Below, one piece after another: positions 53,668 through 61,595 of a stretch of DNA of 64,000 nt. Below the pieces are notes generated by a model, which was not told where the DNA came from, did not search any database, and saw only the letters and a list, made by a program, of their open reading frames with translations. The DNA is from Paramesorhizobium deserti (lineage in GTDB: Bacteria; Pseudomonadota; Alphaproteobacteria; Rhizobiales; Rhizobiaceae), in NCBI RefSeq assembly GCF_001558695.1, contig NZ_LNTU01000038.1, positions 278,601 through 342,600 on the forward strand. The letters are read 5' to 3'. Position 1 is the first letter of the stretch; the number at the start of each line of letters is the position of its first letter. Both the position numbers and the translations under genes were made by a program.

Positions 53668-54759
53668 TCAAGCCGCCTGAAAGGAACCGTTCCTGCCGCC
53701 GCCGTGCAGCGCGCAGCCGCACGAACCGCGCAGCATCAGCCGCGCCGGCACCTGTTGGTGATGCTCTGGCAGGTAGACCGGGCTCGGGGGCTTCCCCTTG
53801 CGCTCGGCCGCCTCCTGCCTTTCTATGATCTCGCGCAGCATCATCGCCGCCCGCCGACCAATCTCCGCACTTTGCTCGTTGAGCACGGTGATTGGCGGAT
53901 CGGTGAGCGTCGACCAGGCAAATTCGTCATAGGCCACCACCGCCATGTCGGCGGGAATACGGATTGCGCGTTCGCGCAAGAGCTCCATCGCGCCCAGCAG
54001 CAGCGGGTTGTTGCCGGCGATGAGAACATGCGGCGGCGCCTCGCGACCGTCCAGATGCCGCGCCAGCGTTTCGCGGGCCGAGGCCGCGTCGTTGGCCGTC
54101 TCCAGAACGACGAGGTTCGCGCCGTGGTGGAGCGCGGCCTCACGAAGGCCGCTTTCGCGACCAAAGCGCGATGACCATTTCGAAGGATAGACGAGGAACA
54201 GCCAGTCCTTGTAGCCATGCTCGGCGAGATGCTGGCCGACCATCAGGCTGGCCTCGTGGTTGTTCGTCGTGACGCTCGGGAAATGCGCGGCCTCCGGCGG
54301 CGGCGAGGAATCGACGAAGACGACGGGAATGTCCCATTTCGCCAGGAGCTCGGTATGCTCGGGTTGGAGCGTCAGAGCGGAGATCACGCCGGCCGTTCGC
54401 GATTCGATGAGACGCTGGATCATGCGCGCTTCCAGCCGCGCTTCATAGGCGCCGTCGACCGCGACGTCGCCTATAACGACGGTCCATTCGGACGGATCGA
54501 GCGCCTGCTGGATGCCGTCCATAAGGTCGAGATAGTAGGAGTTTGACGTGCTCGCGGTGATAACCGCCACGGAATCCCGCTTGGCCCGCCGCAATTCCTG
54601 AGCTGCTCGGTTCACGACATAACCGAGTTCGCGTGCCGCCTTGAGAATCTGCTCGCGGCTCTGCTCGGAAACGCCATCACCACCGCCCAGCGCGCGCGAG
54701 ACCGTGAAGACAGAAAAGCCAGTTACCCGGCTGATATCTCGGATTGTTGAACGCGCCAA
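53668..54759 (-). CDS. LacI-family regulator of the ribose-type operon
   Basis: A 363-residue LacI repressor. Helix-turn-helix at about 3-58 (STIRDISRVTGFSVFTVSRA, then YVVNRAAQELRRAKRDS); sensor domain to about 335; then a short tail rich in cysteine and glycine (LRGSCGCALHGGGRNG). It is encoded upstream of the transporter genes on the same strand. Matching 14-bp operators lie in front of it and in front of the binding-protein gene, so it likely represses both. Confidence 0.87.
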   Translation of the reverse strand: MARSTIRDISRVTGFSVFTVSRALGGGDGVSEQSREQILKAARELGYVVNRAAQELRRAKRDSVAVITASTSNSYYLDLMDGIQQALDPSEWTVVIGDVAVDGAYEARLEARMIQRLIESRTAGVISALTLQPEHTELLAKWDIPVVFVDSSPPPEAAHFPSVTTNNHEASLMVGQHLAEHGYKDWLFLVYPSKWSSRFGRESGLREAALHHGANLVVLETANDAASARETLARHLDGREAPPHVLIAGNNPLLLGAMELLRERAIRIPADMAVVAYDEFAWSTLTDPPITVLNEQSAEIGRRAAMMLREIIERQEAAERKGKPPSPVYLPEHHQQVPARLMLRGSCGCALHGGGRNGSFQAA

Positions 54760-54779
54760 GCCATCCTCCCAATAGCCAG

Positions 54780-54793
54780 CCTAAACGTTTAGG
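54780..54793. promoter_or_regulatory. LacI autoregulatory operator (CCTAAACGTTTAGG)
   Basis: A perfect 14-bp palindrome 21 bp upstream of the lacI start, shared with one mismatch at 53613-53626. Confidence 0.8.
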
Positions 54794-55150
54794 TAAACTA
54801 CAGCAATTGTCGGAGACGTCAAGGCCATGCACCATAATCGGCAGATCGATGGCAAACGCTAAGACCCGATGACTGTCAGGGGGCTCGCACTGGAGAATTA
54901 CTTTTAGGGTAACTCTTAGGGTGTCATTTCGCCCCGAGCGGGAACCGACCCCCTTCCTGACCTCCCGTGTTTTTCGCAAATGTTCTTCGACACCAAAAAG
55001 CAGCGGGTGACGTGCCGGACGGCGAGGGTGAGATGCAGGCGCGCTCGTCCCATCATGGCTGGTTGCGGGAACCGATTCACCTGGCTACTTGCTTTCGGTC
55101 AGGAGGGCGGACCACGCCAGTTTTCGCGCAGGATTGAGTACCGCCGTCTG
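54794..55150. other. Gene-free stretch with an element-like repeat
   Basis: No convincing gene in these 357 bases. TTAGGGT occurs twice in tandem near 54904 and 54916, and 54915-54935 is the right-hand copy of the flanking repeat at 48348. To the right the sequence leads into plasmid-type debris, so a junction between the operon and a former element probably lies here. Confidence 0.4.
54915..54935. repeat. Flanking repeat, right copy
   Basis: The sequence begins CTTAGGGTGTCATT and ends CGCCCC. It matches 48348-48367 except for one extra T and one substitution. See the left copy. Confidence 0.55.
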
Positions 55151-55380
55151 TTATAGACGCGCCCCACCATCTTCAAATGCATTATTCCCTTTCGCCAACC
55201 ACAACGCCCGCGCCTGTTCGGCCTGATCGCCCTTGAGCTTTTCGGCCATCCATAGAAGCGCGCCGAAGATCATGGCGCGATCATCGCCGGTCAGTTCAAC
55301 GACGCCTGATTTGACGACGAGGCGCCCAGTTCGATCAGGTGTCGTGTGCGCCTGCGGCGCTCAACTTGCCAAGTGCGCAT
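55151..55380 (-). pseudogene. traD: Conjugal transfer protein TraD, frameshifted
   Basis: A small TraD-like protein of alphaproteobacterial conjugative plasmids. From ATG 55380 it reads MRTWQVERRRRTRHLIELG, then the frame breaks near 55322. In the next frame it continues LVVKSGVVELTGDDRAMIFG and ALLWMAEKLKGDQAEQARAL, ending at 55151. One inserted G, giving GGCGGC, restores a 77-residue frame of normal TraD length. No other transfer gene is recognised nearby, so this is a relic of a conjugative element. Confidence 0.7.
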
Positions 55381-55726
55381 ATCATGCCGTGCCTGTGCTG
55401 CCCTGTGCCGGTTGCGCGCCGCCCGGTTGCGTTTGAGCGCTGCTGCTGTCGCGAACATTTGGCTTTGCAGATCGCTGCGATTTGCCGCGAAAGAACGTGG
55501 CCCCACGTTTCGCCCATGCAGCCTTCCTGTCCATATCGGTGGTTTCTGCAAGCCGGCCCCTCAAGGACAAGCCGCTGCGCGGTGGCTGAGCCATCCTTGA
55601 CTGCCCGCCTTCGCCCCGACATTTCGCAGGGAAGCTGAATAAGGCGGGAGTGGGAGCGCAGCGCTCCACTTCCGACGAAGGGAAGGGCGGCGGAACCGTC
55701 GCGATAATGAAGAAAACAGTTTGCGG

Positions 55727-55749
55727 AATGTACCGTTAGGTGGTACATT
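55727..55749. promoter_or_regulatory. Operator of the higBA module
   Basis: AATGTACC and GGTACATT form perfect eight-base arms around seven bases, 22 bp upstream of the higB start. HigA-type antitoxins repress their own operon through such palindromes. Confidence 0.7.
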
Positions 55750-55771
55750 GTGACAGTGTTGGAGGCAGGGA

Positions 55772-56068
55772 ATGATCGCAGGGTTTCGGGACGAATGGCT
55801 GCGGGCGTTTTTCGTGGATGATGTTCATTCCCGCAATATCCCGGCCGATCTCGAAAGCCGGTTGTTCCGCAAGCTCCAGATGATCGACGACGCGGCGACC
55901 GATCAGGACTTGCGTGTGCCGCCGAGCAATCATTTCGAGAAGCTGAAAGGCAATCTCGAAGGTTTCCATTCCATCCGCGTGAACAAGCAATGGCGGCTGG
56001 TGTTCCGATGGGATGGAAACAAGGGCGAAGCGTCTGGCCTCTATCTGGACGACCACAGCTATCGATGA
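55772..56068 (+). CDS. higB: HigB/RelE-type toxin
   Basis: A 98-residue toxin of the RelE superfamily, HigB branch, expected to cleave mRNA on the ribosome. It contains LFRKLQMIDDAATDQDLRVP, NHFEKLKGNLEGFHSIRVNK and QWRLVFRW, the typical core with basic and aromatic residues. GGAGGCAGGG precedes the ATG. The toxin gene comes first, as is usual for higBA; the antitoxin starts 10 bases later. The module appears intact. Confidence 0.87.
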   Translation: MIAGFRDEWLRAFFVDDVHSRNIPADLESRLFRKLQMIDDAATDQDLRVPPSNHFEKLKGNLEGFHSIRVNKQWRLVFRWDGNKGEASGLYLDDHSYR

Positions 56069-56078
56069 GGTGACAGGA

Positions 56079-56387
56079 ATGCTTATGACCGCACGTAAGC
56101 CGGCGACAGTCGGAGAAATCCTGGTGGAAGAGTTCATGCAGCCTTTGGGATTGACGCAATCGGCGTTGTCCGAGGCAATGGGCGTTCCGCGCAAGCATGT
56201 GAACGAGCTTTGCAATGACCGGCGAACCGTCACGGCCCCGACCGCGCTCATACTGGCGCGCGTGTTCGGCAATAGCCCCGATTTCTGGCTGAACGTGCAG
56301 CGCCGCACCGATTTGTGGGAAGCGATGCACTCGCCGCGTGAGCGTGAGCGAATCGAACGGGCCAGACCACTGGCTTCGGCCGCTTGA
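56079..56387 (+). CDS. higA: HigA-type antitoxin (XRE family)
   Basis: A 102-residue helix-turn-helix antitoxin. It reads ATVGEILVEEFMQPLGLTQS, then the helix-turn-helix LSEAMGVPRKHVNELCNDRR, and ends with the common HigA tail NSPDFWLNVQRRTDLWEAM. ATG at 56079 has AGG just before it and follows higB by 10 bases; the frame opens earlier inside higB. It should neutralise HigB and repress the operon. Confidence 0.87.
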   Translation: MLMTARKPATVGEILVEEFMQPLGLTQSALSEAMGVPRKHVNELCNDRRTVTAPTALILARVFGNSPDFWLNVQRRTDLWEAMHSPRERERIERARPLASAA

Positions 56388-56389
56388 AG

Positions 56390-57333
56390 GCGGATTGCGA
56401 TTTGATGCGGTCGCCAGTCCATCGCTACCAGTGATGGGGTATGGTCCCGACGAAGCTCTGGCGCGGGAAGGCAAGAGCGCCAATGTCTTCGCCCCAACCT
56501 CTTCGGACACCGACCGATTTGCCGTATGGGTGCAGGGACTCGGCTCCTGGGTGGAATGGGACGGTGATGGCAATGCCGCGGCGTTGGATCGGTCAATCGG
56601 CGGTCTGCTGATCGGCGCGGATGGCTTCGTCACGGAAACCTGGCGACTTGGCGTTGTTGCCGGCTACAGCCACTCGTCCTTCGATTTGGATAAGCGCGCC
56701 TCCTCGGGCGACAGCGACGATTATCACCTTGGGCTCTATGGCGGCACCCGATGGGGCGCTCTCGGCTTCAGGGCAGGTGCCGCCTACACTTGGCACAGCA
56801 TCGAGACCGTGCGATCCGTCGCCTTTCCTGGCGTTAGCGACCAACTGTCGGCCGATTACGACGCGGGAACGACCCAGGTGTTTGGCGAACTTGGCTATAA
56901 GGTCGACCATGGCAGCTTTGCCTTTGAGCCGTTTGGCAATCTCGCCTATGTCAACGTCCACACTGACGGCTTCAATGAGAACGGCGGTGCTGCCGCACTT
57001 ACAACCCTCAGTTCCGACGCGGACGTGACTTCACCACGCTCGGGTTGCGCGCCTCGACAGGCTTTAGTATCGGAGCGATCCAGGCAACAGCAAGCGGCAT
57101 GGTCGGCTGGCGTCATGCCTTCGGTGACGTAACGCCGTTGTCCAGTTTCGCATTTACTGGCAGTAACGCATTCACGATTGCCGAACGCCCATCGCCGAGG
57201 ACGCCGTGCTGCTTGAGGCTGGACTTCATTTCAGTCTTTCAGCCAAGGCCTCTCTGGGCGTCTCCTACTCCGGCCAGATCGCCAGCAACGCCGGCGACCA
57301 CGGTTCCGGGCGGATTTTTCCGCGAAGTTCTGA
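56390..57333 (+). pseudogene. Autotransporter beta-barrel domain remnant
   Basis: The C-terminal barrel of a type V autotransporter, with its passenger domain gone. The first part reads DRFAVWVQGLGSWVEWDGDG, WRLGVVAGYSHSSFDL and YNTWHS-like barrel strands. The frame then breaks near 57029, 57187 and 57303, each by loss of one base. In the restored frame it continues LRASTGFSIGAIQATASG, EDAVLLEAGLHFSLSAKASL and ends FRADFSAKF with the terminal phenylalanine expected for an outer-membrane protein. It begins right after the higA stop, which suggests the module landed in or beside an autotransporter gene. Confidence 0.75.
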
Positions 57334-57698
57334 CCCTTGGCGAAACCTTTGGAAACCTGCTCTTGCCAATGAAGTTATCACCGACCTCTCACTCGAAAGC
57401 CTCATTAAATAGCTATGGCAGGCCACACGGGAACCGTCGCAAGTCTTCTTTGAGTATACCCGGCCTGAACATCAGCCTTGAACACGGCGCAACCTTGGCC
57501 TTGACTCGGCCGTAGACCGTCTGCAGTCTTCATGCCAGAGCGTCCTTTTCACTGAGCGATCTACCTTAAAGCCTGTCTCACAAATCGGGGTTTACCTCTG
57601 CCGGACCGGGAGCTTTGTCAGGCTGTCGCTTCTGGGGCATTGTCCACGCTTGGTATCCGTCCGGTGAGCACCGCAGGTAGCTCGAAGCTGACCTCCGA
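57334..57698. other. Gene-free stretch
   Basis: I see no supportable gene, repeat or regulatory signal in these 365 bases. Short open frames here are tails of the shifted autotransporter frames. Confidence 0.4.
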
Positions 57699-58004
57699 CT
57701 AGCGGTTTGATCGGAGGGCCACGATTGCTGCTGCGGCTGTCTCGGACAGCTTCGCCATCTCGCGATCGGGCAGCGCCATGTGCTCTGTGGCTATTTTGAA
57801 GAGGTAGTCGGCGATGTCTTCTGCTTCAGCATTACTCTGGAGAGCTTTTGTCCACCTGACCGAAGAGAAGGAAATTAAATTTCTTGGGATATGAAAATTG
57901 GGCCCATAGAAATGGAATTGCTGGACTGGTCGGAAAGGCGCAGCATAATTCCGCAGACTATTAATTTGCAGAATAATTTTTGGGTGATTTTTTGAAAAAA
58001 ACAA
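57699..58004 (-). CDS. Hypothetical small protein (doubtful)
   Basis: An open frame of 101 codons. The C-terminal half (AEDIADYLFKIATEHMALPD, then REMAKLSETAAAAIVALRS) looks like a genuine amphipathic helical protein, but the N-terminal half does not, and the start overlaps the secreted-protein gene on the other strand. It may be the 3' remnant of a longer gene. No function is proposed. Confidence 0.3.
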   Translation of the reverse strand: MFFSKNHPKIILQINSLRNYAAPFRPVQQFHFYGPNFHIPRNLISFSSVRWTKALQSNAEAEDIADYLFKIATEHMALPDREMAKLSETAAAAIVALRSNR

Positions 58005-58201
58005 TTTTGTCTCTATCTATCATTTTTGCTGCCTTGTCCGGGACCGCATTTATCACGTATGCGGATACGGTTCCCGCTACAACGGCGGATACTTTGCCAA
58101 CATGCGATTACAATAATCCAACATTCCCCTGCCGTGATGGGCATGGACGCATATGCACCGATGGCTCCCCTGGCGTGTTGATATGCTCCCGTCCTCATTA
58201 A
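57992..58201 (+). CDS. Small secreted four-cysteine protein, copy 1
   Basis: A 69-residue predicted exported protein. Signal peptide MKKTILSLSIIFAALSGTAF onward, cut near ITYA. The mature part is about 45 residues with four cysteines: C-x8-C-x7-C-x9-C, including CRDGHGRIC and GVLIC. TTG at 57992 is the likely start, with GGGTGA upstream; an in-frame TTG at 57980 is possible. It is followed after 29 bases by a related gene. The function is unknown. Confidence 0.6.
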   Translation: MKKTILSLSIIFAALSGTAFITYADTVPATTADTLPTCDYNNPTFPCRDGHGRICTDGSPGVLICSRPH

Positions 58202-58230
58202 GATTAAATTTTGCATTCATGGAGGTAATT

Positions 58231-58458
58231 ATGAAAAAAGCAATTTTGTGTTTGTCAATTGTTTCTGCTGCATTAGGCGCTGCAATGGGGGTATCCCAAG
58301 CAGATCTTATTGGCGTGCCTAGAGGGCCTGGCGGCCCTGGAACGCCAACTTGCCAGGATTTGCATGATGCTAACCAGGCTGGCTATTGTTTGGATCAGCA
58401 GGGCACACTGCTGTGTTATCGTTCGAGTGATAATACATATCAGTGCAAACCTGCATAG
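58231..58458 (+). CDS. Small secreted four-cysteine protein, copy 2
   Basis: A 75-residue predicted exported protein related to its upstream neighbour. Signal peptide MKKAILCLSIVSAALGAAMG onward, cut near VSQA. Mature cysteines are spaced C-x11-C-x8-C-x9-C (CQDLHDANQAGYC, CLDQQGTLLC, then a final YQC). GGAGGTAATT before ATG 58231 decides the start. The AT-rich composition of the pair differs from the flanking genes, which suggests recent acquisition. The disulfide-ready pattern suggests an extracytoplasmic role. Confidence 0.7.
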   Translation: MKKAILCLSIVSAALGAAMGVSQADLIGVPRGPGGPGTPTCQDLHDANQAGYCLDQQGTLLCYRSSDNTYQCKPA

Positions 58459-58489
58459 AACTTCTAACTGTCAGTAATTGATGGTAGAT

Positions 58490-58903
58490 TTAGTAATCTC
58501 GGTCGCGTCCATAGACGGTAAGCACGACACAGGACGCGACCGCAGAGACTTTTTTCAGTGGGCGGAGCGGCTGACGGACCATAGCTGTGTCAGCAAGCAC
58601 GGTGACAAACCGGATATTTGCCGAGATCAGCCGATCGATCTCATGAAGCGCGATCTCCGGCTTGATGCGGGACGCGCGCAATCGCTCGGCAACGCCAGCT
58701 TTTGCCATCCGATCCTGATCGCCGGTCCAACTGTCGGGCATAACAGCCACAGGCCAACAGGAACCTCGTCGCGTGCCAGTGTCAATGACACCAGCGTCTG
58801 GCAGTTGGCGCGGTCTCTCAGCATAGATGCATATTGTGGTGCGACCCCAACAGAATGGTCGCTCTTCTTCGGAAGAGCTATACGCGCGATGCTACATCGA
58901 TAT
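58490..58903 (-). pseudogene. IS701-like transposase fragment
   Basis: An internal piece of a DDE transposase, IS701-like. One frame reads IALPKKSDHSVGVAPQYASM, then CQTLVSLTLARDEVPVGLWL. The next frame continues DSWTGDQDRMAKAGVAERLR and EIALHEIDRLISANIRFVTV. The shift lies near 58735 and one added base would join the frames. Both ends are missing, and no terminal repeats were seen. It stops about 17 bases before the start of the efflux operon, so it may have replaced that operon's original promoter. Confidence 0.65.
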
Positions 58904-58919
58904 TTCAGGATCTGTTTTT

Positions 58920-60401
58920 TTGACGAAATCCCTTTCCCGCCTGACCGTAATCGCGGCCTTGTTGCCCTTGACGACGGCATGCATGGCCGTCGGCCCCGAC
59001 TATGAGAAACCTGTGGTGTTGGCGCTGTCCAAATGGAATAGCAAAGCCAGTACGCAGGCTCCGCGCCTTGGTGACTGGTGGAAGAACCTCCACGATCCCG
59101 TACTCGATCAACTGGTCGCGGATGGCATTGCTACAAGTCCCGATGTCGCAACTGCCAAGGCAAAGGTGCGGCAAGCGAGGGCCAATTATGCTTCCGCAGG
59201 CGGCGTTCTCTTTCCTTCTCTGGACGGAAGCGGAAACTACATGCGCTCCGATAACGGTTCCACGGCGGCGTCGAGCCAATCGAGCCTAGGTTTCAAGACC
59301 CAGTGGGAGCTTGATTTGTTCGGGGCCAATCATCGAGGCGTTGAAGCCGCCTATTACAATATCGAGGCGGCGGATGAACAGCTTCGTGGGGCGCTCGTCA
59401 CCCTGATTGGCGATATCGCAACCAATTATGCGCAGCTGCGTGGCGTGCAGGCAAACATCGCCATTGCGCAACGCAACGCGGCATCGCAGCGCCAGACGGT
59501 TGTTCTCACGCGCAGCCAGCTTCAGGCCGGTCAAATATCGCAAGTCGATCTTATTAGTGCCAAAACGCAGGCGGCATCCACGGAAGCCCAGATACCCGGC
59601 CTGCGGATCAATTACGCGACCTATCTCAACAAACTTTCCGTTCTGACGAGCCGCTCCTCGTCCGCGCTCGCGGCCGTGCTCGACAAAACCCACCCCATTC
59701 CCTCCGTTCCGCGCAAGGTTTCAGCCGGATTGCCGGCCGATCTGCTCCTGAGCAGGCCGGATATTCGCGCGGCCGAACGTGAATATGCGAGCTTGACAGC
59801 CAGCATCGGACAGAAACAGGCAGCCCTTTATCCTAGGATTTTGTTGAGCGGCGACATCAATACGGGCGGCGCGAAGATCGGCGATCTGGCCCGGCTGTCC
59901 ACGATCGGGTGGAGTTTCGGGCCGAGCCTCAGCGTGCCGATTTTCAACCGTAGCAAGCTGAACGCCGATGTCGAAGTGACCAGAGCCGCTCGCGACCAGT
60001 CTTTCATCGCCTATCGCAAGACCATCGTGACGGCGCTCGGCGAGGTTGAAAATGCAAGCGTATCGCTCAACCAGAATCGCTTGCGTGTCGCCCAACAGCA
60101 GCGAATCGTGAGCAATAGCCGCAAAATCAATGAACTGACCCTCGATCAATACAGGGCCGGCACGAAGAGTTTTATCGATGTGCTAACCGCGCAAAGAGAC
60201 CTCCTGAATGCGGAGACCGGTCTTGCCCAGGCCAGAACGGACCTCGTCCTCGGCTACGTCGCCCTGCAGAAGGCGCTGGGGGGTGGCTGGAACGGCCGCA
60301 TCGACGTCAGCAAACCGGAAATCGTTGACGGCCCAACCGGACCGCATTTCGTCAAACCAGCGATACCGGCCTCGCCGGCAACAGATACAAGGCCGTCATG
60401 A
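58920..60401 (+). CDS. Outer-membrane efflux lipoprotein (NodT/OprM family)
   Basis: A 493-residue outer-membrane factor. A lipoprotein signal ends in LTTAC with Cys21 as the lipidation site. Two OEP repeats follow, each with long coiled-coil helices, including RLGDWWKNLHDPVLDQLVAD and SAGLPADLLLSRPDIRAAER, the family signature. It forms the outer-membrane channel for the MacA/MacB pair encoded next. TTG at 58920 is chosen because the signal peptide begins there and AGGA lies about nine bases upstream; a longer frame from 58827 would add a non-signal extension. The stop overlaps macA in an ATGA. Confidence 0.85.
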   Translation: MTKSLSRLTVIAALLPLTTACMAVGPDYEKPVVLALSKWNSKASTQAPRLGDWWKNLHDPVLDQLVADGIATSPDVATAKAKVRQARANYASAGGVLFPSLDGSGNYMRSDNGSTAASSQSSLGFKTQWELDLFGANHRGVEAAYYNIEAADEQLRGALVTLIGDIATNYAQLRGVQANIAIAQRNAASQRQTVVLTRSQLQAGQISQVDLISAKTQAASTEAQIPGLRINYATYLNKLSVLTSRSSSALAAVLDKTHPIPSVPRKVSAGLPADLLLSRPDIRAAEREYASLTASIGQKQAALYPRILLSGDINTGGAKIGDLARLSTIGWSFGPSLSVPIFNRSKLNADVEVTRAARDQSFIAYRKTIVTALGEVENASVSLNQNRLRVAQQQRIVSNSRKINELTLDQYRAGTKSFIDVLTAQRDLLNAETGLAQARTDLVLGYVALQKALGGGWNGRIDVSKPEIVDGPTGPHFVKPAIPASPATDTRPS

Positions 60402-61594
60402 AAACCCGGTCAAAGCGACGCTTCCGCTGGCATCATTGGCTCCCTATTCTGACGGTATTGCTGATCGGAGCCTATTTCACTCTCCGCCACTGGACGCAGG
60501 ATGAGCCGATTCCAAGCACGACGACTGTCCGGCGCGGCGATATAGAAAACTCGGTGCTTGTAACAGGGACGCTGCGGCCGAAAAGGCTTGTGGGCATCGG
60601 CGCGCAAGCGACAGGCCGGATCCTGTCTCTCAAGGTGAGACCCGGACAGAAGGTCAAGGCGGGCGAGGTCGTGGCACTCATCGATTCGACTAACCAGCAA
60701 AATGAGCTCAACAAGGCTCAGGCGACCTTGCAGCGAAACGAGGCCATTCGCGATGAGAATATCGCGAATCTCGAACTGGCGCGGCAGGATCTTGCGCGCA
60801 ATCAGATGATGATCGGCAAGAATGCAGTCGCCAGATCCGAATATGACAAGGCCGTCGCCACGCTGAAATCGAAGCAGGCGCAGCTTGCCAACAGCGAAGC
60901 AGCCATTGCTGCCTCGAAGGTCGATGTGCAGATTGCCGAAACCAACCTCGCTTATACTCGTATTACGGCTCACATCGATGGTACCATCCTGGTCACGGTG
61001 GTTCAGGAAGGCCAGACCGTCAACGCGCAACAAAGCGCGCCAACTATTGCAATTCTGGGGCAACTGGACGAGATGACCGTGGAGGCGGATATTTCCGAAG
61101 CGGATATCACCCAGGTGCATGAAGGGTTGCCGCTCTACTTCACCATTTCCGGCCAGAATTCAAAGCGCTATGAAGCGAAGCTCGAACGGATCGAGCCGGC
61201 GCCGGATTCCATCGTCAATGACAAGAGCTTCAGTTCGAGCAGCAGTGCTCCTGCATCGAGCGGGGCGATCCCGTCGGCTATTTACTACAAGGGAATATTC
61301 AGTGTTCCAAACTCGGACGGGTTGCTCAGGACCTATATGACGACCGAGGTTCACATCGTTCTCGCCAAGGCCACGAACGTGCTTCTGGCTCCCGTATCTG
61401 CGCTGCGGGCATCGGGTTTATCGGATAAGGCGACCGTTCGCGTGATCACGGGCAACGGCGCCATAGAGGACCGGGAGGTCGAGACCGGTATTACCGACAA
61501 GGTCAATATCGAAATCCGCTCGGGCTTGAAGGAGGGCGACAGGATTGTAACTGACAATCAAACGCCAGCTCCAGCGGTCGCCGTCGGTACGTGA
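60398..61594 (+). CDS. macA: Periplasmic adaptor protein, MacA family
   Basis: A 398-residue membrane-fusion protein. One N-terminal membrane helix (about 13-29), split lipoyl domain (GRILSLKVRPGQKVKAGEVV and ITAHIDGTILVTVVQEGQTV), coiled-coil hairpin at about 105-170, then beta-barrel and membrane-proximal domains. It links the outer-membrane channel to MacB. Overlaps the upstream gene by four bases and ends one base before macB. Confidence 0.87.
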   Translation: MKTRSKRRFRWHHWLPILTVLLIGAYFTLRHWTQDEPIPSTTTVRRGDIENSVLVTGTLRPKRLVGIGAQATGRILSLKVRPGQKVKAGEVVALIDSTNQQNELNKAQATLQRNEAIRDENIANLELARQDLARNQMMIGKNAVARSEYDKAVATLKSKQAQLANSEAAIAASKVDVQIAETNLAYTRITAHIDGTILVTVVQEGQTVNAQQSAPTIAILGQLDEMTVEADISEADITQVHEGLPLYFTISGQNSKRYEAKLERIEPAPDSIVNDKSFSSSSSAPASSGAIPSAIYYKGIFSVPNSDGLLRTYMTTEVHIVLAKATNVLLAPVSALRASGLSDKATVRVITGNGAIEDREVETGITDKVNIEIRSGLKEGDRIVTDNQTPAPAVAVGT

Positions 61595-61595
61595 C

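Noticed and set aside
55335..56633. A 432-codon open frame on the minus strand across traD, higBA and the autotransporter remnant
   Set aside because: Its composition is arginine-, serine- and proline-rich shadow sequence, and it opposes the well-supported higBA genes.
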